Part shown: positions 1 to 8,609 of the stretch, one piece after another
Position numbering within the stretch: position 1 is the stretch's first letter
How the letters are laid out: every line of letters starts with the position of its first letter
Assembly: GCA_018267095.1 (NCBI GenBank)
Contig: JAFDZC010000001.1
Span: forward strand, 62,001-126,000
Direction: 5' to 3'
DNA length: 64,000 nt
Source of the DNA: Bacteroidota bacterium
Lineage (GTDB): Bacteria; Bacteroidota; Bacteroidia; Flavobacteriales; Flavobacteriaceae
Made by a program: the position numbers and the translations under genes
Notes under the pieces: generated by a model
What the model was told of the DNA's origin: nothing
What the model saw: the letters and a program-made list of their open reading frames with translations, nothing else
The model's database searches: none

Positions 1-190
1 TTTCTTCTATTAAATCTAAAGCATACGAGCCTTGATTGAATATAAAACGAGCCTTGCCTTTGATGCCAAAATGAAATTGAATGAGCCCCAAACGAACCGG
101 GCGCTGTATTTTATACGTATCTAGTGAATCGTTCTGAAATCTGATTAGGGTAAAATCATCTTCAATTGTTATTACTTCCTGAGAACCCAT
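1..190 (-). CDS. AraC-type transcriptional regulator, N-terminal part (gene cut by window start)
   Basis: The reverse strand from the ATG at 188-190 is open to the window edge and gives about 63 residues beginning MGSQEVITIEDDFTLIRF. The N-terminal beta-rich stretch with FHFGIKGKARFIFNQGSY resembles the sensor half of AraC-family regulators that flavobacteria carry beside hemA. The DNA-binding helix-turn-helix would lie in the missing C-terminal part, so the family call rests on the resemblance of this short segment and on context. It is divergent from the haem operon, with 229 bases between the start codons, so control of hemA is possible but is only an inference. Confidence 0.6.
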   Translation of the reverse strand, partial: MGSQEVITIEDDFTLIRFQNDSLDTYKIQRPVRLGLIQFHFGIKGKARFIFNQGSYALDLIEE

Positions 191-419
191 AGCGATACTT
201 TTTCAAAATTGGTTTTTATTTCAAGCGATGATTTTATTTAGAATAGTTCTACATAAGAACATTCAAAAGGCTTGATTTTAGAGCAAATTTAAAAGAAATA
301 ACGAATTAAGGTTCATTTTTTAGGAAAATATCCCACAGCGACACAAAAAGAACTTTGAGCGTTATTTTTATAAAAACAACCACAGTAATTTTGTCTCACG
401 TTGTTACGCAAAACAAACT
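191..419. promoter_or_regulatory. Divergent intergenic region between araC-type gene and hemA, with a -7-like element
   Basis: This AT-rich gap must hold the promoters of both divergent genes. TAATTTTG at 386-393 matches the flavobacterial -7 consensus TAnnTTTG and lies 27 bases before the hemA ATG. The nearest upstream TTG (355-357) is 28 bases away, longer than the usual 17-23, so the -33 element is not convincing. I saw no operator palindrome here. Confidence 0.35.
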
Positions 420-1679
420 ATGGAAAACCAAATGACCCCAAAACACCAATATTTTTATGCGGTTGGCTTGAGCTACAAAAAAGCCGACGCAGAAATCAGA
501 GGTTCGTTTAGTCTCGACGCAAAAGCCAAAACCAATGTTTTGGAGCAGGCGCAAAGAGAAGGCATTGAAAGTCTCATAGTTACTTCGACCTGTAATCGAA
601 CCGAAATCTACGGTTTTGCCGAACATCCTTTTCAACTCATCAAACTCATTTGTCAGTTCAGCAACGGAACCGTTGAAGACTTTCAAAAAGTGGGTTATGT
701 ATACAAAAATCAAGAAGCTGTCAACCATTTGTTTCGCGTTGGAACCGGACTTGACAGTCAGATTTTAGGCGATTTTGAAATCATCAGCCAAATCAAAGCC
801 GGATTCAACGAATCGAAATCGATGCGATTGGTCAATACCTATATGGACCGTCTGATCAATGCGGTGATTCAAGCAAGCAAAAAAATCAAGAACGAAACCG
901 AAATTAGTTCGGGCGCTACCTCTGTTTCATTTGCATCGGTTCAATACATCATCAAAAATGTTCCGGATATTGGTCAGAAAAACATTCTTTTGTTTGGTAC
1001 CGGAAAAATCGGCAGAAATACCTGCGAGAATTTGGTCAAACACACCAAAAATGAGCACATTACTTTGATTAATCGCACCAAAGACAAAGCCGAGAAGCTC
1101 GCCGGAAAACTCCATTTGATTGTCAAAGATTATTCAGAATTGCAGCTCGAATTGCAAAAAGCCGATGTGGTGGTCGTGGCCACGGGCGCGCAAAATCCAA
1201 CCATTGACAAAGCCATTTTGAACCTCAAAAAACCGATGTTGATTTTGGATTTGTCGATTCCGAAAAACGTACACGAAAACGTCAAAGATTTGCCGGGCGT
1301 TACGCTGGTTCACATGGATCATTTATCGCAAATGACCGACGAAACCCTTGAAAAACGCAAACAACAGATACCTGCGGCTGAAGCGATTATTGAAGAAATC
1401 AAAGAAGAATTCATCGCCTGGACCAAAGACCGCAAATTTGCGCCGACCATTCAAGCCCTTAAAGAAAAATTACATTCCATTAAAGACGGTGAGCTCAACA
1501 TTCACCGCAAAAAAATGGCGAATTTTGACCAAGAACAGGCCGAACTCATCACCAATCGCCTTATTCAAAAAATCACCAATCACTTTGCCAGTCACCTCAA
1601 AGACGAGAACACGATGGTGGATGAAAGCATCGAGTGGATTGAAAAAGTATTCCAATTAGAAACTGCTGCCCGCTCATGA
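420..1679 (+). CDS. hemA: Glutamyl-tRNA reductase
   Basis: Catalyses NADPH-dependent reduction of glutamyl-tRNA to glutamate-1-semialdehyde, the first committed step of C5 tetrapyrrole synthesis. The protein is 419 residues, the normal family length. The signature TSTCNRTEIY includes the catalytic cysteine at residue 58. The NADPH-binding Rossmann segment is LLFGTGKIGRNTCENL (around residue 190), and a C-terminal helical dimerisation domain follows. It is the first gene of the haem operon: its stop overlaps the hemC start in ATGA. An in-frame ATG at residue 5 is an alternative start. The 1-semialdehyde aminomutase gene (hemL) is not in this window. Confidence 0.95.
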   Translation: MENQMTPKHQYFYAVGLSYKKADAEIRGSFSLDAKAKTNVLEQAQREGIESLIVTSTCNRTEIYGFAEHPFQLIKLICQFSNGTVEDFQKVGYVYKNQEAVNHLFRVGTGLDSQILGDFEIISQIKAGFNESKSMRLVNTYMDRLINAVIQASKKIKNETEISSGATSVSFASVQYIIKNVPDIGQKNILLFGTGKIGRNTCENLVKHTKNEHITLINRTKDKAEKLAGKLHLIVKDYSELQLELQKADVVVVATGAQNPTIDKAILNLKKPMLILDLSIPKNVHENVKDLPGVTLVHMDHLSQMTDETLEKRKQQIPAAEAIIEEIKEEFIAWTKDRKFAPTIQALKEKLHSIKDGELNIHRKKMANFDQEQAELITNRLIQKITNHFASHLKDENTMVDESIEWIEKVFQLETAARS

Positions 1680-2602
1680 GCAAAACCATCCGAATAGGCA
1701 CGCGTGACAGCGAACTAGCGTTGTGGCAAGCACACACCGTTCAGCAAAAACTCAACGATTTAGGCTACAAAACCGAAATCATCGCGGTCAAATCACAAGG
1801 CGATCTCATCCTCGACAAACCTTTATACGAACTCGGCATCACGGGCATTTTTACCAAAACGCTTGATGTGGCCATGATCAAAGGCGAAGTTGATATTGCG
1901 GTGCATTCCATGAAAGACGTGCCGACCGCTTTACCGCAAGGAATTGCGCAAGGCGCTGTTTTAGAACGAGCTCAGGTATACGATTTGTTGTTGTTCAAAG
2001 GCGATTCAGATTTTGCGCATCGTCCCGCTACCATTGCCACCGGAAGTTTGCGCCGAAAAGCCATGTGGCTCAACAGACATCCAAACCACACCGTGACCGA
2101 TTTGCGCGGCAACGTCAATACGCGTTTGCAAAAACTCCAAGACAATCCTTGGGACGGAGCTATATTTGCGGCTGCCGGCTTGGAACGCATCAACCTCAAA
2201 CCCGAGAATCACCAAGTACTCGATTGGATGACACCTGCTCCGGCACAAGGCGCCATGGTTGTCATGGCTATGGCCGAGAACAGTTTTACCATGGATGCGG
2301 TTTCAGAACTCAATGATGTCGAAACCCAAGTGTGTACGCATATTGAACGCCAGTTTCTCAAAACACTCGAAGGCGGATGTACTGCGCCCATCGGAGCTTA
2401 TGCCCGCATCGTAAACGATGAGACCATTATTTTCAAAGGCGATTTGCTCTTGGCCGACGGTTCGAAAAAAGTCAGCGTAGAAAAACAAGTACCTATTGAA
2501 GAATGGAAAAAACTCGGATTCTACGCCGCCCAAGAAGTGCTCGAAAACGGAGGCGCTGCAATCATGGAGGTTTTACGTCAGCAACTCAATACAAAATCAT
2601 AA
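1676..2602 (+). CDS. hemC: Hydroxymethylbilane synthase (porphobilinogen deaminase)
   Basis: Joins four porphobilinogen molecules into the linear tetrapyrrole hydroxymethylbilane. The 308 residues match the family length. The N-terminal IRIGTRDSELALWQ, the HSMKDVPTALP segment and the arginine-rich ATGSLRRKAMWL motif are typical. The dipyrromethane cofactor attaches to the cysteine in LEGGCTAPIGAY (residue 235). It overlaps hemA by four bases (ATGA), so translational coupling is likely. HemD follows one base after the stop. Confidence 0.95.
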   Translation: MSKTIRIGTRDSELALWQAHTVQQKLNDLGYKTEIIAVKSQGDLILDKPLYELGITGIFTKTLDVAMIKGEVDIAVHSMKDVPTALPQGIAQGAVLERAQVYDLLLFKGDSDFAHRPATIATGSLRRKAMWLNRHPNHTVTDLRGNVNTRLQKLQDNPWDGAIFAAAGLERINLKPENHQVLDWMTPAPAQGAMVVMAMAENSFTMDAVSELNDVETQVCTHIERQFLKTLEGGCTAPIGAYARIVNDETIIFKGDLLLADGSKKVSVEKQVPIEEWKKLGFYAAQEVLENGGAAIMEVLRQQLNTKS

Positions 2603-2603
2603 A

Positions 2604-3281
2604 ATGACCGCTGCGGTGCGCATATTATCCACCAAAAAGCTGTCGGTAGGCCAAAGACAATATTTGCTCAATGCCGGATTTATAGTCACCGAAGCCGATT
2701 TTATCCAAACCGAACCATTAGCGTTCAACCTAGAAAAATCCTATCAAGGCCTCATTTTTACCAGCCAAAATGCGGTAGAGGCCTTGCTTCAAAGTTCTTA
2801 CAAATCGCTTTTAGCGGAAATTCCGTGTTTTTGTGTGGGCAGTAAAACACAGCAATTATTGCAGCAAAGTCAAGCGCAAGTTTTGATGACAGCCCATAAT
2901 GCTGCCGAGTTGGCAGAGCAAATCATCACCGAATATGCAACATTTAAGTTCGTCTTTTTTTGTGGTGATCTGCGCCGAGATGAACTCCCGAATTTACTCA
3001 GCAAACATCAAATTTCGCTCGATGAAGTTCAGGTGTATCGCACCCAGCTTACACCGCACAAAATCACCAATCAGCCCGATGCGCTGCTTTTTTTTAGTCC
3101 GTCGGCCGTTGCGAGTTATGTGCAGCAAAACACGATAGAAAATGCAATTTGCTTTTGCATCGGTCACACCACAGCCGCCGCTTTACAAGGCCAAGCCATG
3201 CAAGTCATTGTTGCGCATCAACCCACGATTGAAAACACCCTCATACAAGCAATACAGTATTACAGAAAACCACAAACATGA
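2604..3281 (+). CDS. hemD: Uroporphyrinogen-III synthase
   Basis: Cyclises hydroxymethylbilane with inversion of ring D to give uroporphyrinogen III. The start chosen is the ATG at 2604, directly after the hemC stop, giving 225 residues; the frame stays open upstream into hemC, but the extra residues look non-coding. HemD sequences diverge strongly. The support here is the segment [13 protein letters not shown] near the N-terminus, [13 protein letters not shown] in the second half, the near-C-terminal [10 protein letters not shown] motif, and the position between hemC and hemE. Its last four bases overlap the hemE start. Confidence 0.9.
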   Translation: MTAAVRILSTKKLSVGQRQYLLNAGFIVTEADFIQTEPLAFNLEKSYQGLIFTSQNAVEALLQSSYKSLLAEIPCFCVGSKTQQLLQQSQAQVLMTAHNAAELAEQIITEYATFKFVFFCGDLRRDELPNLLSKHQISLDEVQVYRTQLTPHKITNQPDALLFFSPSAVASYVQQNTIENAICFCIGHTTAAALQGQAMQVIVAHQPTIENTLIQAIQYYRKPQT

Positions 3282-4303
3282 TCAAAAACGATTTATTCCT
3301 CAAAGCCCTCAAAGGCGAAATCGTCGAGCGTCCACCGGTGTGGATGATGCGTCAAGCAGGGCGATATTTACCAGAATTCCGCGCTTTGCGCGACAAATAC
3401 GATTTCTTTACGCGTTGCAAAACCCCGGAACTCGCTGCCGAAATCACTGTACAACCTATTAGAATTGTACAACCCGACGCGGCCATTTTATTCTCAGATA
3501 TATTGGTCGTTCCGCAAGCCATGGGCATCGAGGTTGAGCTCAAAGACAACATCGGACCGATTATTCCCCACCCGATTCGCTCGATGCAAGCCGTTGAGCA
3601 AGTTTATATCCCGGACATCCACGAAAGTTTGGGCTATGTCATGGACGCGATTAAACTCACCAAAGAAATGCTCAACGATGAGGTTCCGCTGATTGGTTTT
3701 GCCGGTTCACCTTGGACGATTTTCTGCTATGCTGTGGAAGGAAAGGGCTCTAAAAGCTACGATACCGCCAAAGGTTTCTGCTTCTCGCAACCCGAAGCAG
3801 CGCACGCTTTATTGCAAAAAATCACTGACACCACGATTTTGTATCTCAAAGAAAAAGTCAAAGCCGGAGTGAATGCCGTACAGATTTTCGACAGTTGGGG
3901 CGGCATGCTCTCGCCGGTGGATTATCAAGAATTCTCCTGGAAATACATCAACCAAATTGTCGAAGCCCTCGCTCCGGAAACCCAAGTCATTGTCTTTGGC
4001 AAAGGCTGTTGGTTTGCGCTCAACGATATGGCCCAATCCAAAGCGTCTGCGCTCGGAGTTGACTGGACGTGTTCGGCGCGCAATGCCCGTTATCTGACCG
4101 GCGGCAACATCACCTTACAAGGAAATTTTGACCCCAGCCGATTGCTTTCACCGATTCCGACCATCAAAAAAATGGTGCATCAAATGATCGACGAGTTTGG
4201 CAAAGACAAATACATCGTCAACCTCGGACACGGCATTTTGCCCAACATTCCGGTTGATCACGCCAAGGCATTTATCGACGCGGTCAAAGAATATCACAAA
4301 TAG
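3278..4303 (+). CDS. hemE: Uroporphyrinogen decarboxylase
   Basis: Decarboxylates the four acetate side chains of uroporphyrinogen III to give coproporphyrinogen III in the cytoplasm. The 341-residue protein has the first signature [16 protein letters not shown] (residues 19-34) and the second [16 protein letters not shown]. The C-terminal [14 protein letters not shown] loop is also diagnostic. It overlaps hemD by four bases. Its stop codon TAG runs into the first base of a 62-nt GC-rich repeat that separates it from the next operon gene. Confidence 0.96.
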   Translation: MIKNDLFLKALKGEIVERPPVWMMRQAGRYLPEFRALRDKYDFFTRCKTPELAAEITVQPIRIVQPDAAILFSDILVVPQAMGIEVELKDNIGPIIPHPIRSMQAVEQVYIPDIHESLGYVMDAIKLTKEMLNDEVPLIGFAGSPWTIFCYAVEGKGSKSYDTAKGFCFSQPEAAHALLQKITDTTILYLKEKVKAGVNAVQIFDSWGGMLSPVDYQEFSWKYINQIVEALAPETQVIVFGKGCWFALNDMAQSKASALGVDWTCSARNARYLTGGNITLQGNFDPSRLLSPIPTIKKMVHQMIDEFGKDKYIVNLGHGILPNIPVDHAKAFIDAVKEYHK

Positions 4304-4364
4304 GGCGTGCCCCTGCGGGTCGGGCTGTTCGCGGTGCGCGGCACCTAGCTTCCATCCCTCACGC
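4303..4364 (+). repeat. 62-nt GC-rich structured intergenic repeat, family A, copy 1
   Basis: This begins GGGCGTGCCCCTGCGGG and ends CCATCCCTCACGC. The same 62-nt sequence recurs at 16514-16575 and 26493-26554, differing at one or two positions. It contains three short hairpin units, GGGC-gt-GCCC, CCC-tgc-GGG and GGTGC-gcg-GCACC. It sits inside the haem operon, between hemE and the following small gene, so it should be transcribed as part of the hem mRNA. Confidence 0.85.
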
Positions 4365-4391
4365 AGACGGCGTTTCCAAAATCAGTTTGCT

Positions 4392-4730
4392 ATGCCACTG
4401 AATAAATCTTATCGCGATGAGCAACAAGAAAAAATCCAGCAAACCTTGCAACAATTGCTGGGTTTGAGCTATGTTCCAGAGCAGTTTGAGGTGATGGATC
4501 GGTTGCTTGAAAGTTTAGGAATGAATCTGCGCGATTTATCCCAAAAAACCACCGATGATTGGCTTTTGCAAACAGAAGCTTTAGCGCTCGATGCAGTCAA
4601 TGCCGAATTGCTCGCCGATGTTATGGCGCATCTATCGCAAAAAGACAAAGCCCGCGCATTGTATGACCAAATACAAAACAACAGCAAAGTATATTCGTGG
4701 AGCATCGCCCAAAAGCGAACCCAACTATAA
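4392..4730 (+). CDS. Uncharacterised 112-residue protein within the haem operon
   Basis: I do not recognise a named family. The protein starts MPLNKSYRDEQQEKIQQTLQ and is mostly predicted helical and soluble, with no signal peptide or membrane segment. The C-terminal ARALYDQIQNNSKVYSWSI resembles a single tetratricopeptide-type helix pair, but one copy is not enough to call it. The frame extends upstream through the repeat into hemE; the ATG at 4392, after the repeat, is the credible start. It lies 22 bases before hemF in the same operon, so a role linked to haem synthesis is possible but unproven. Confidence 0.7.
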   Translation: MPLNKSYRDEQQEKIQQTLQQLLGLSYVPEQFEVMDRLLESLGMNLRDLSQKTTDDWLLQTEALALDAVNAELLADVMAHLSQKDKARALYDQIQNNSKVYSWSIAQKRTQL

Positions 4731-4752
4731 AAAGATACTCCAGATGAGTTCA

Positions 4753-5655
4753 ATGAAAGATCAATTTTACGCTTACATCCAAAACCTGCAAGACCAAATC
4801 TGTCAAGGCCTCGAAGCGGTTGACGGCAGCACAAAGTTTCGCGAAGATTTATGGAATCGCCCCGAAGGCGGCGGCGGAAGAACCCGCGTGATCGAGAATG
4901 GAGCCGTGTTTGAAAAAGGCGGGGTCAACATCTCGGCTGTTCACGGAAAATTGCCCGACACCATGCAAAAAATGTTCGGTGTAGGCGAGGCCGATTTTTT
5001 TGCCTGCGGACTCAGCCTAGTCATTCATCCCAAAAACCCCATGGTTCCGACGGTTCATGCCAATTGGCGCTATTTTGAAATGTACGATGCTGATGGCAAG
5101 ATCATGCAAAGTTGGTTTGGCGGCGGTCAAGATTTAACGCCCTATTATTTGTTTGAAGAAGATGCGCGTCATTTTCACCAAACCTGTAAAACCGCTTGCG
5201 ATGCACACAATCTGGAATTTTATCCCAAATACAAAAAACAATGCGACACCTATTTTTGGAACGCCCATCGCCACGAAGCGCGCGGTATAGGCGGGTTGTT
5301 CTTTGATTACTGCAAAGCCACCGAGCAAATGCCGATGGCGCAGTGGTATGATTTTGTCACCGAAGTAGGCAACAGTTTCCTTCAAGCGTATGTGCCGATT
5401 GTTGAAAGAAGAAGAGATTTGTCGTATACCCCCGAGCAGCGCACTTGGCAAGAAATCCGCCGCGGGCGTTATGTAGAGTTCAATTTAGTGCACGACAAAG
5501 GTACCCTGTTCGGACTCAAAACCAACGGTCGCATTGAGTCTATTTTGATGAGTTTGCCGCCGCACGTACAATGGGTGTATGATCATCATCCGGCTTCTGG
5601 AAGCGAAGAAGAAAAATTGTTGAACATCCTCAAAAAACCGATTGAATGGCTGTGA
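4753..5655 (+). CDS. hemF: Oxygen-dependent coproporphyrinogen-III oxidase
   Basis: Uses O2 to convert two propionates of coproporphyrinogen III to vinyl groups, giving protoporphyrinogen IX. From the ATG at 4753 (MKDQFYAYIQN) the protein is 300 residues, the usual length; an ATG nine bases earlier is the alternative. The signatures FGGGQDLTPYYLFEEDA and WRYFEM, and the RGRYVEFNLVHDKGT segment, are diagnostic. Carrying hemF instead of the anaerobic hemN in this operon indicates aerobic haem synthesis. It overlaps the next gene by ten bases. Confidence 0.95.
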   Translation: MKDQFYAYIQNLQDQICQGLEAVDGSTKFREDLWNRPEGGGGRTRVIENGAVFEKGGVNISAVHGKLPDTMQKMFGVGEADFFACGLSLVIHPKNPMVPTVHANWRYFEMYDADGKIMQSWFGGGQDLTPYYLFEEDARHFHQTCKTACDAHNLEFYPKYKKQCDTYFWNAHRHEARGIGGLFFDYCKATEQMPMAQWYDFVTEVGNSFLQAYVPIVERRRDLSYTPEQRTWQEIRRGRYVEFNLVHDKGTLFGLKTNGRIESILMSLPPHVQWVYDHHPASGSEEEKLLNILKKPIEWL

Positions 5656-6575
5656 AAAAGTTATGCGTTTTATGGTGGATATCGGTCAGTTCTTGGGCAC
5701 AAAACCAGACTGAGACGTCACCGTATTTTAAATCGTATAACGATCAAATCATTCTGAGCACCTATTTAATAGATACCTCGAATAGTTTTGAAATCATAGA
5801 TCAATCAAGCGGAACGTCAGCGCGATTGAACTTAAATCCGAACCGAAGAACCCAATTAGGCGCTCAACTTAGTTATCGATTTGTCGATATTAGCGGTGGA
5901 TTTTCACCGAAATTCTTTGAAGAAAACAAAGATAACAGCGGTTCAAAATTATTTAGTTTCAATACCCGCTTCTACGCTCAAAAATGGATGCAATCCTTTT
6001 TATTCATTTACCAAAAAGGCTTTTACATCAGTAACAACGAGCGCGAAGTTGGCTTTCCGAAGTTTGCTTCAACCAAAATAGGCGGTACGACTTCGTATGT
6101 TTTCAACGACCGATTTTCAATCAGAACTTTGGCCAATCAAAAGCAATGGCAAACCAAAAGTGCGGGTAGTTTTATTCCGTCGCTGTCGTTTTATTACACC
6201 AACCTTGATTTAAATGATGCGAGCAACAATCCGCACAGCGATATTTATACCTTAACCTTGGCACCGTCCTATTATTACAACTTTGCCATCAGCCATAAAT
6301 TTTTGATTGGATTAGGCTTGCCCGCCGGCGCGGGTTTAAATTGGATTGACCACGATTGTTCTGCACTTTATGAATTCAGCAGTAACCTCAAAATTGGCTA
6401 CAATACCGACCGTTTTTTTACCTATCTTACGGGTAACTCCATTAATTTCATTCAAAATGAACAGGCAGATATTCGTTTGAACGATCAAGTTTCTACCGTT
6501 AAATTTGCTCTGGGTTATCGATTCGATCCACCTGAAAAACTCAAAACTTTTTTTGATCATCTAAATAAAAAATAA
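5646..6575 (+). CDS. DUF4421 family outer-membrane beta-barrel-like protein
   Basis: The 309-residue protein has a short N-terminal hydrophobic segment ending in SSWAQNQ, consistent with a signal peptide, followed by alternating amphipathic strands rich in aromatic residues and ending in GYRFDPPEKLKTFFDHL. This resembles the DUF4421 family of Bacteroidota envelope proteins. It starts inside the last ten bases of hemF and ends two bases before hemB, so it is embedded in the haem operon and likely translationally coupled to hemF. Its function is unknown; an envelope role connected to porphyrin or iron is only a guess from position. Confidence 0.75.
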   Translation: MAVKKLCVLWWISVSSWAQNQTETSPYFKSYNDQIILSTYLIDTSNSFEIIDQSSGTSARLNLNPNRRTQLGAQLSYRFVDISGGFSPKFFEENKDNSGSKLFSFNTRFYAQKWMQSFLFIYQKGFYISNNEREVGFPKFASTKIGGTTSYVFNDRFSIRTLANQKQWQTKSAGSFIPSLSFYYTNLDLNDASNNPHSDIYTLTLAPSYYYNFAISHKFLIGLGLPAGAGLNWIDHDCSALYEFSSNLKIGYNTDRFFTYLTGNSINFIQNEQADIRLNDQVSTVKFALGYRFDPPEKLKTFFDHLNKK

Positions 6576-6577
6576 AT

Positions 6578-7570
6578 ATGTTTCCATTACGCAGAAACCG
6601 CCGATTGCGCACCACCGAAGCCGTTCGCTCTTTGGTACGCGAAACCATTGTCAGTCCGCATGATTTTATTGTGCCGCTTTTTGTGACCGAAGGCCAAAAT
6701 ATTCGCGAAGAAATTCCTTCGATGCCCAATTATTTCAGACTCAGTTTAGACCAGCTCGAAAAAGAAGTCAAAGAACTTTGGAAGCTCGGACTCAAATCTG
6801 TTTTGCTGTTTGTTAAAGTGCCCGACCATCTCAAAGACAACAAAGGAACCGAAGCGCTCAACCCGAACGGGCTCATGCAACGCGCAATAAAAACCGTTAA
6901 AAACGCCGAGCCTGGAATGCTCGTGATGACCGATGTGGCGCTCGATCCGTTTTCATCGTATGGTCACGATGGTATTATTGAAAACGGACAAATTGCCAAC
7001 GATATTACCTCGGCCGTTTTGGCCGAAATGAGTGTGTCGCATGCTCAGGCCGGAGCCGATTTTGTCGCGCCCAGCGATATGATGGACGGACGCATTCTGG
7101 AGATTCGAGAAGCTTTAGAAGACGCGGGTTTTATCAACACCGGAATCATGTCGTACAGCGCCAAATATGCATCGGCGCATTATGGTCCGTTTCGCGATGC
7201 GCTTGACAGTGCGCCGGTAGATTTGCACAATATTCCCAAAGATAAAAAAACCTATCAGATGGATTACCACAACCGCATAGAGGCCATTCGTGAGACCCAG
7301 ATGGATGTTGATGAAGGCGCCGACATTGTCATGGTGAAACCGGGAATTTCTTATTTGGATATTGTGCGCGAAGTCAAAAATGCGGTGGATGTTCCGGTGG
7401 CGGTGTATCAAGTTTCGGGCGAATACGCCATGATCAAAGCCGCTTCAGAGCGCGGTTGGCTCGATCACGATGCGGTGATGATGGAACAAGTAACAGCCAT
7501 CAAACGCGCGGGTGCGGATCTGATTGCGAGTTATTTTGCCAAAGACGTTGTACGATTACTCAACCGATAA
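6578..7570 (+). CDS. hemB: Delta-aminolevulinic acid dehydratase (porphobilinogen synthase)
   Basis: Condenses two 5-aminolevulinate molecules into porphobilinogen. The 330 residues match the family. The two active-site lysines are visible in SYSAKYASAHYGPFRDA (residue 196) and MVKPGISYLD (residue 254). The metal site at residues 119-132 reads DVALDPFSSYGHDG, aspartate-rich with no cysteine triad, which points to the magnesium-dependent class and not the zinc class. It is the last haem gene of the operon and is followed by a hairpin terminator. Confidence 0.96.
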   Translation: MFPLRRNRRLRTTEAVRSLVRETIVSPHDFIVPLFVTEGQNIREEIPSMPNYFRLSLDQLEKEVKELWKLGLKSVLLFVKVPDHLKDNKGTEALNPNGLMQRAIKTVKNAEPGMLVMTDVALDPFSSYGHDGIIENGQIANDITSAVLAEMSVSHAQAGADFVAPSDMMDGRILEIREALEDAGFINTGIMSYSAKYASAHYGPFRDALDSAPVDLHNIPKDKKTYQMDYHNRIEAIRETQMDVDEGADIVMVKPGISYLDIVREVKNAVDVPVAVYQVSGEYAMIKAASERGWLDHDAVMMEQVTAIKRAGADLIASYFAKDVVRLLNR

Positions 7571-7592
7571 AATCATTACTGATAAAAGTCAT

Positions 7593-7622
7593 AAAGCAGG
7601 CACACCACCTGCTTTAACTTTG
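7593..7622 (+). terminator. Terminator of the haem operon, overlapping a -7-like element
   Basis: AAAGCAGG (7593-7600) pairs perfectly with CCTGCTTT (7608-7615) around a seven-base loop. It lies 22 bases after the hemB stop. The following TAACTTTG (7615-7622) matches TAnnTTTG and may be the -7 element of the cytochrome gene, so terminator and promoter share bases. Confidence 0.6.
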
Positions 7623-7638
7623 TCTGAAAATTAAACTT

Positions 7639-8040
7639 ATGCGCAACACAATTTATATAGTCTTGGCTCTGGCATCATTTGTTATCGCAGCCTGCAACGG
7701 TAAAAAAGAAGAGCAAGATTTCGGAAAAAAACAACCCGAAACTTCGGCATCAACAGCCCAAACTCCGGCTCAAAAAGGGCAAGAAATTTTTGAAGGAAAA
7801 GGCACGTGTACTACTTGTCACAAACCCAATGAAAAAGTAGTCGGCCCGAGTCTTCAAAACATTGCCACCATCTACAAACAAAAAGGACTCAGCGTGGCGG
7901 CTTTTATCAACGAAGAATCCAAACCGGTGGTTGATCCGGCGCTCTATGAAACCATGAAAGCCAATTTTGCGATTACCAAAATGATGACCCCTGAAGAACG
8001 ACTAAATTTAGAGGCCTACATCATGAGTTTTGCAAAATAA
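7639..8040 (+). CDS. c-type cytochrome lipoprotein
   Basis: A 133-residue monohaem cytochrome exported and lipid-anchored. The N-terminus ends in a lipobox-like VIAAC with the cysteine at residue 19, followed by a charged low-complexity linker. The single haem motif CTTCH lies at residues 57-61. A methionine in the KMMTPEERLNLEAYI segment near the C-terminus is the likely axial ligand. It probably carries electrons in the periplasm; its partner is not evident from the neighbours. Confidence 0.85.
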   Translation: MRNTIYIVLALASFVIAACNGKKEEQDFGKKQPETSASTAQTPAQKGQEIFEGKGTCTTCHKPNEKVVGPSLQNIATIYKQKGLSVAAFINEESKPVVDPALYETMKANFAITKMMTPEERLNLEAYIMSFAK

Positions 8041-8081
8041 CCAGCGGTTAATTGTTATATTCGTAGACTTTTATTTGTGTT

Positions 8082-8555
8082 ATGTTGCAAGAAGCCTACA
8101 TTCAGACGCCGCTTGGAGTTGCCTATTTAACAGGCGATGAGCAGGGGATTTCTAAAATTTCGATTTTAAAAGAGGGCGTGGTTTCAAAAAAAATTCCGGC
8201 CCAACTCAAAGAAGCCGTCACGCAACTGCAAGAATATTTTGCCGGAAAGCGCACCGATTTTACTTTTTTGATGAATCCGCAAGGAACCGATTTTCAGCAA
8301 AAAGTTTGGCGTGCGTTGCTCGAAATTCCTTTCGGAAAAACCACCAGTTATTTAGACCTTTCTAAAAAACTAGGCGATGTCAAAGCCATTCGCGCAGTGG
8401 CTTCGGCCAATGGTAAAAACCCGCTTTGGATTGTGGTTCCGTGTCATCGCGTAGTAGGTTCAGACGGTTCGCTCACGGGTTATGCTGGTGGACTTTGGCG
8501 CAAACAATGGTTGCTCGAACACGAAAATCCGGTCAAACAGCAAAGTTTGTTTTAG
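8082..8555 (+). CDS. ogt: Methylated-DNA--protein-cysteine methyltransferase
   Basis: Repairs O6-alkylguanine by transferring the alkyl group to its own cysteine. The 157 residues include the active-site motif IVVPCHRVVG with the acceptor cysteine at residue 121, the FQQKVWRALLEIPFGKTTSY segment of the DNA-binding domain, and a C-terminal GYAGGLWRKQWLLEHE. There is no Ada-type regulatory domain, so it is an Ogt-like stand-alone repair protein. It is the middle gene of a plus-strand run with separate short intergenic gaps. Confidence 0.92.
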   Translation: MLQEAYIQTPLGVAYLTGDEQGISKISILKEGVVSKKIPAQLKEAVTQLQEYFAGKRTDFTFLMNPQGTDFQQKVWRALLEIPFGKTTSYLDLSKKLGDVKAIRAVASANGKNPLWIVVPCHRVVGSDGSLTGYAGGLWRKQWLLEHENPVKQQSLF

Positions 8556-8609
8556 TTTTTCAGCGGTTTTTTTGGTACATTCGAAAACTGTCTGATTCAT
8601 TTTGATACC

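Noticed and set aside
4197-4391. N-terminal extension of the small haem-operon gene through the repeat into hemE
   Set aside because: The extension is encoded by hemE in another frame plus the repeat; the ATG at 4392 is the sensible start.
4591-4752. Upstream extension of hemF over the preceding gene
   Set aside because: HemF proteins start with the MKDQFYAYIQN-type sequence; the added residues come from the overlapping small gene.
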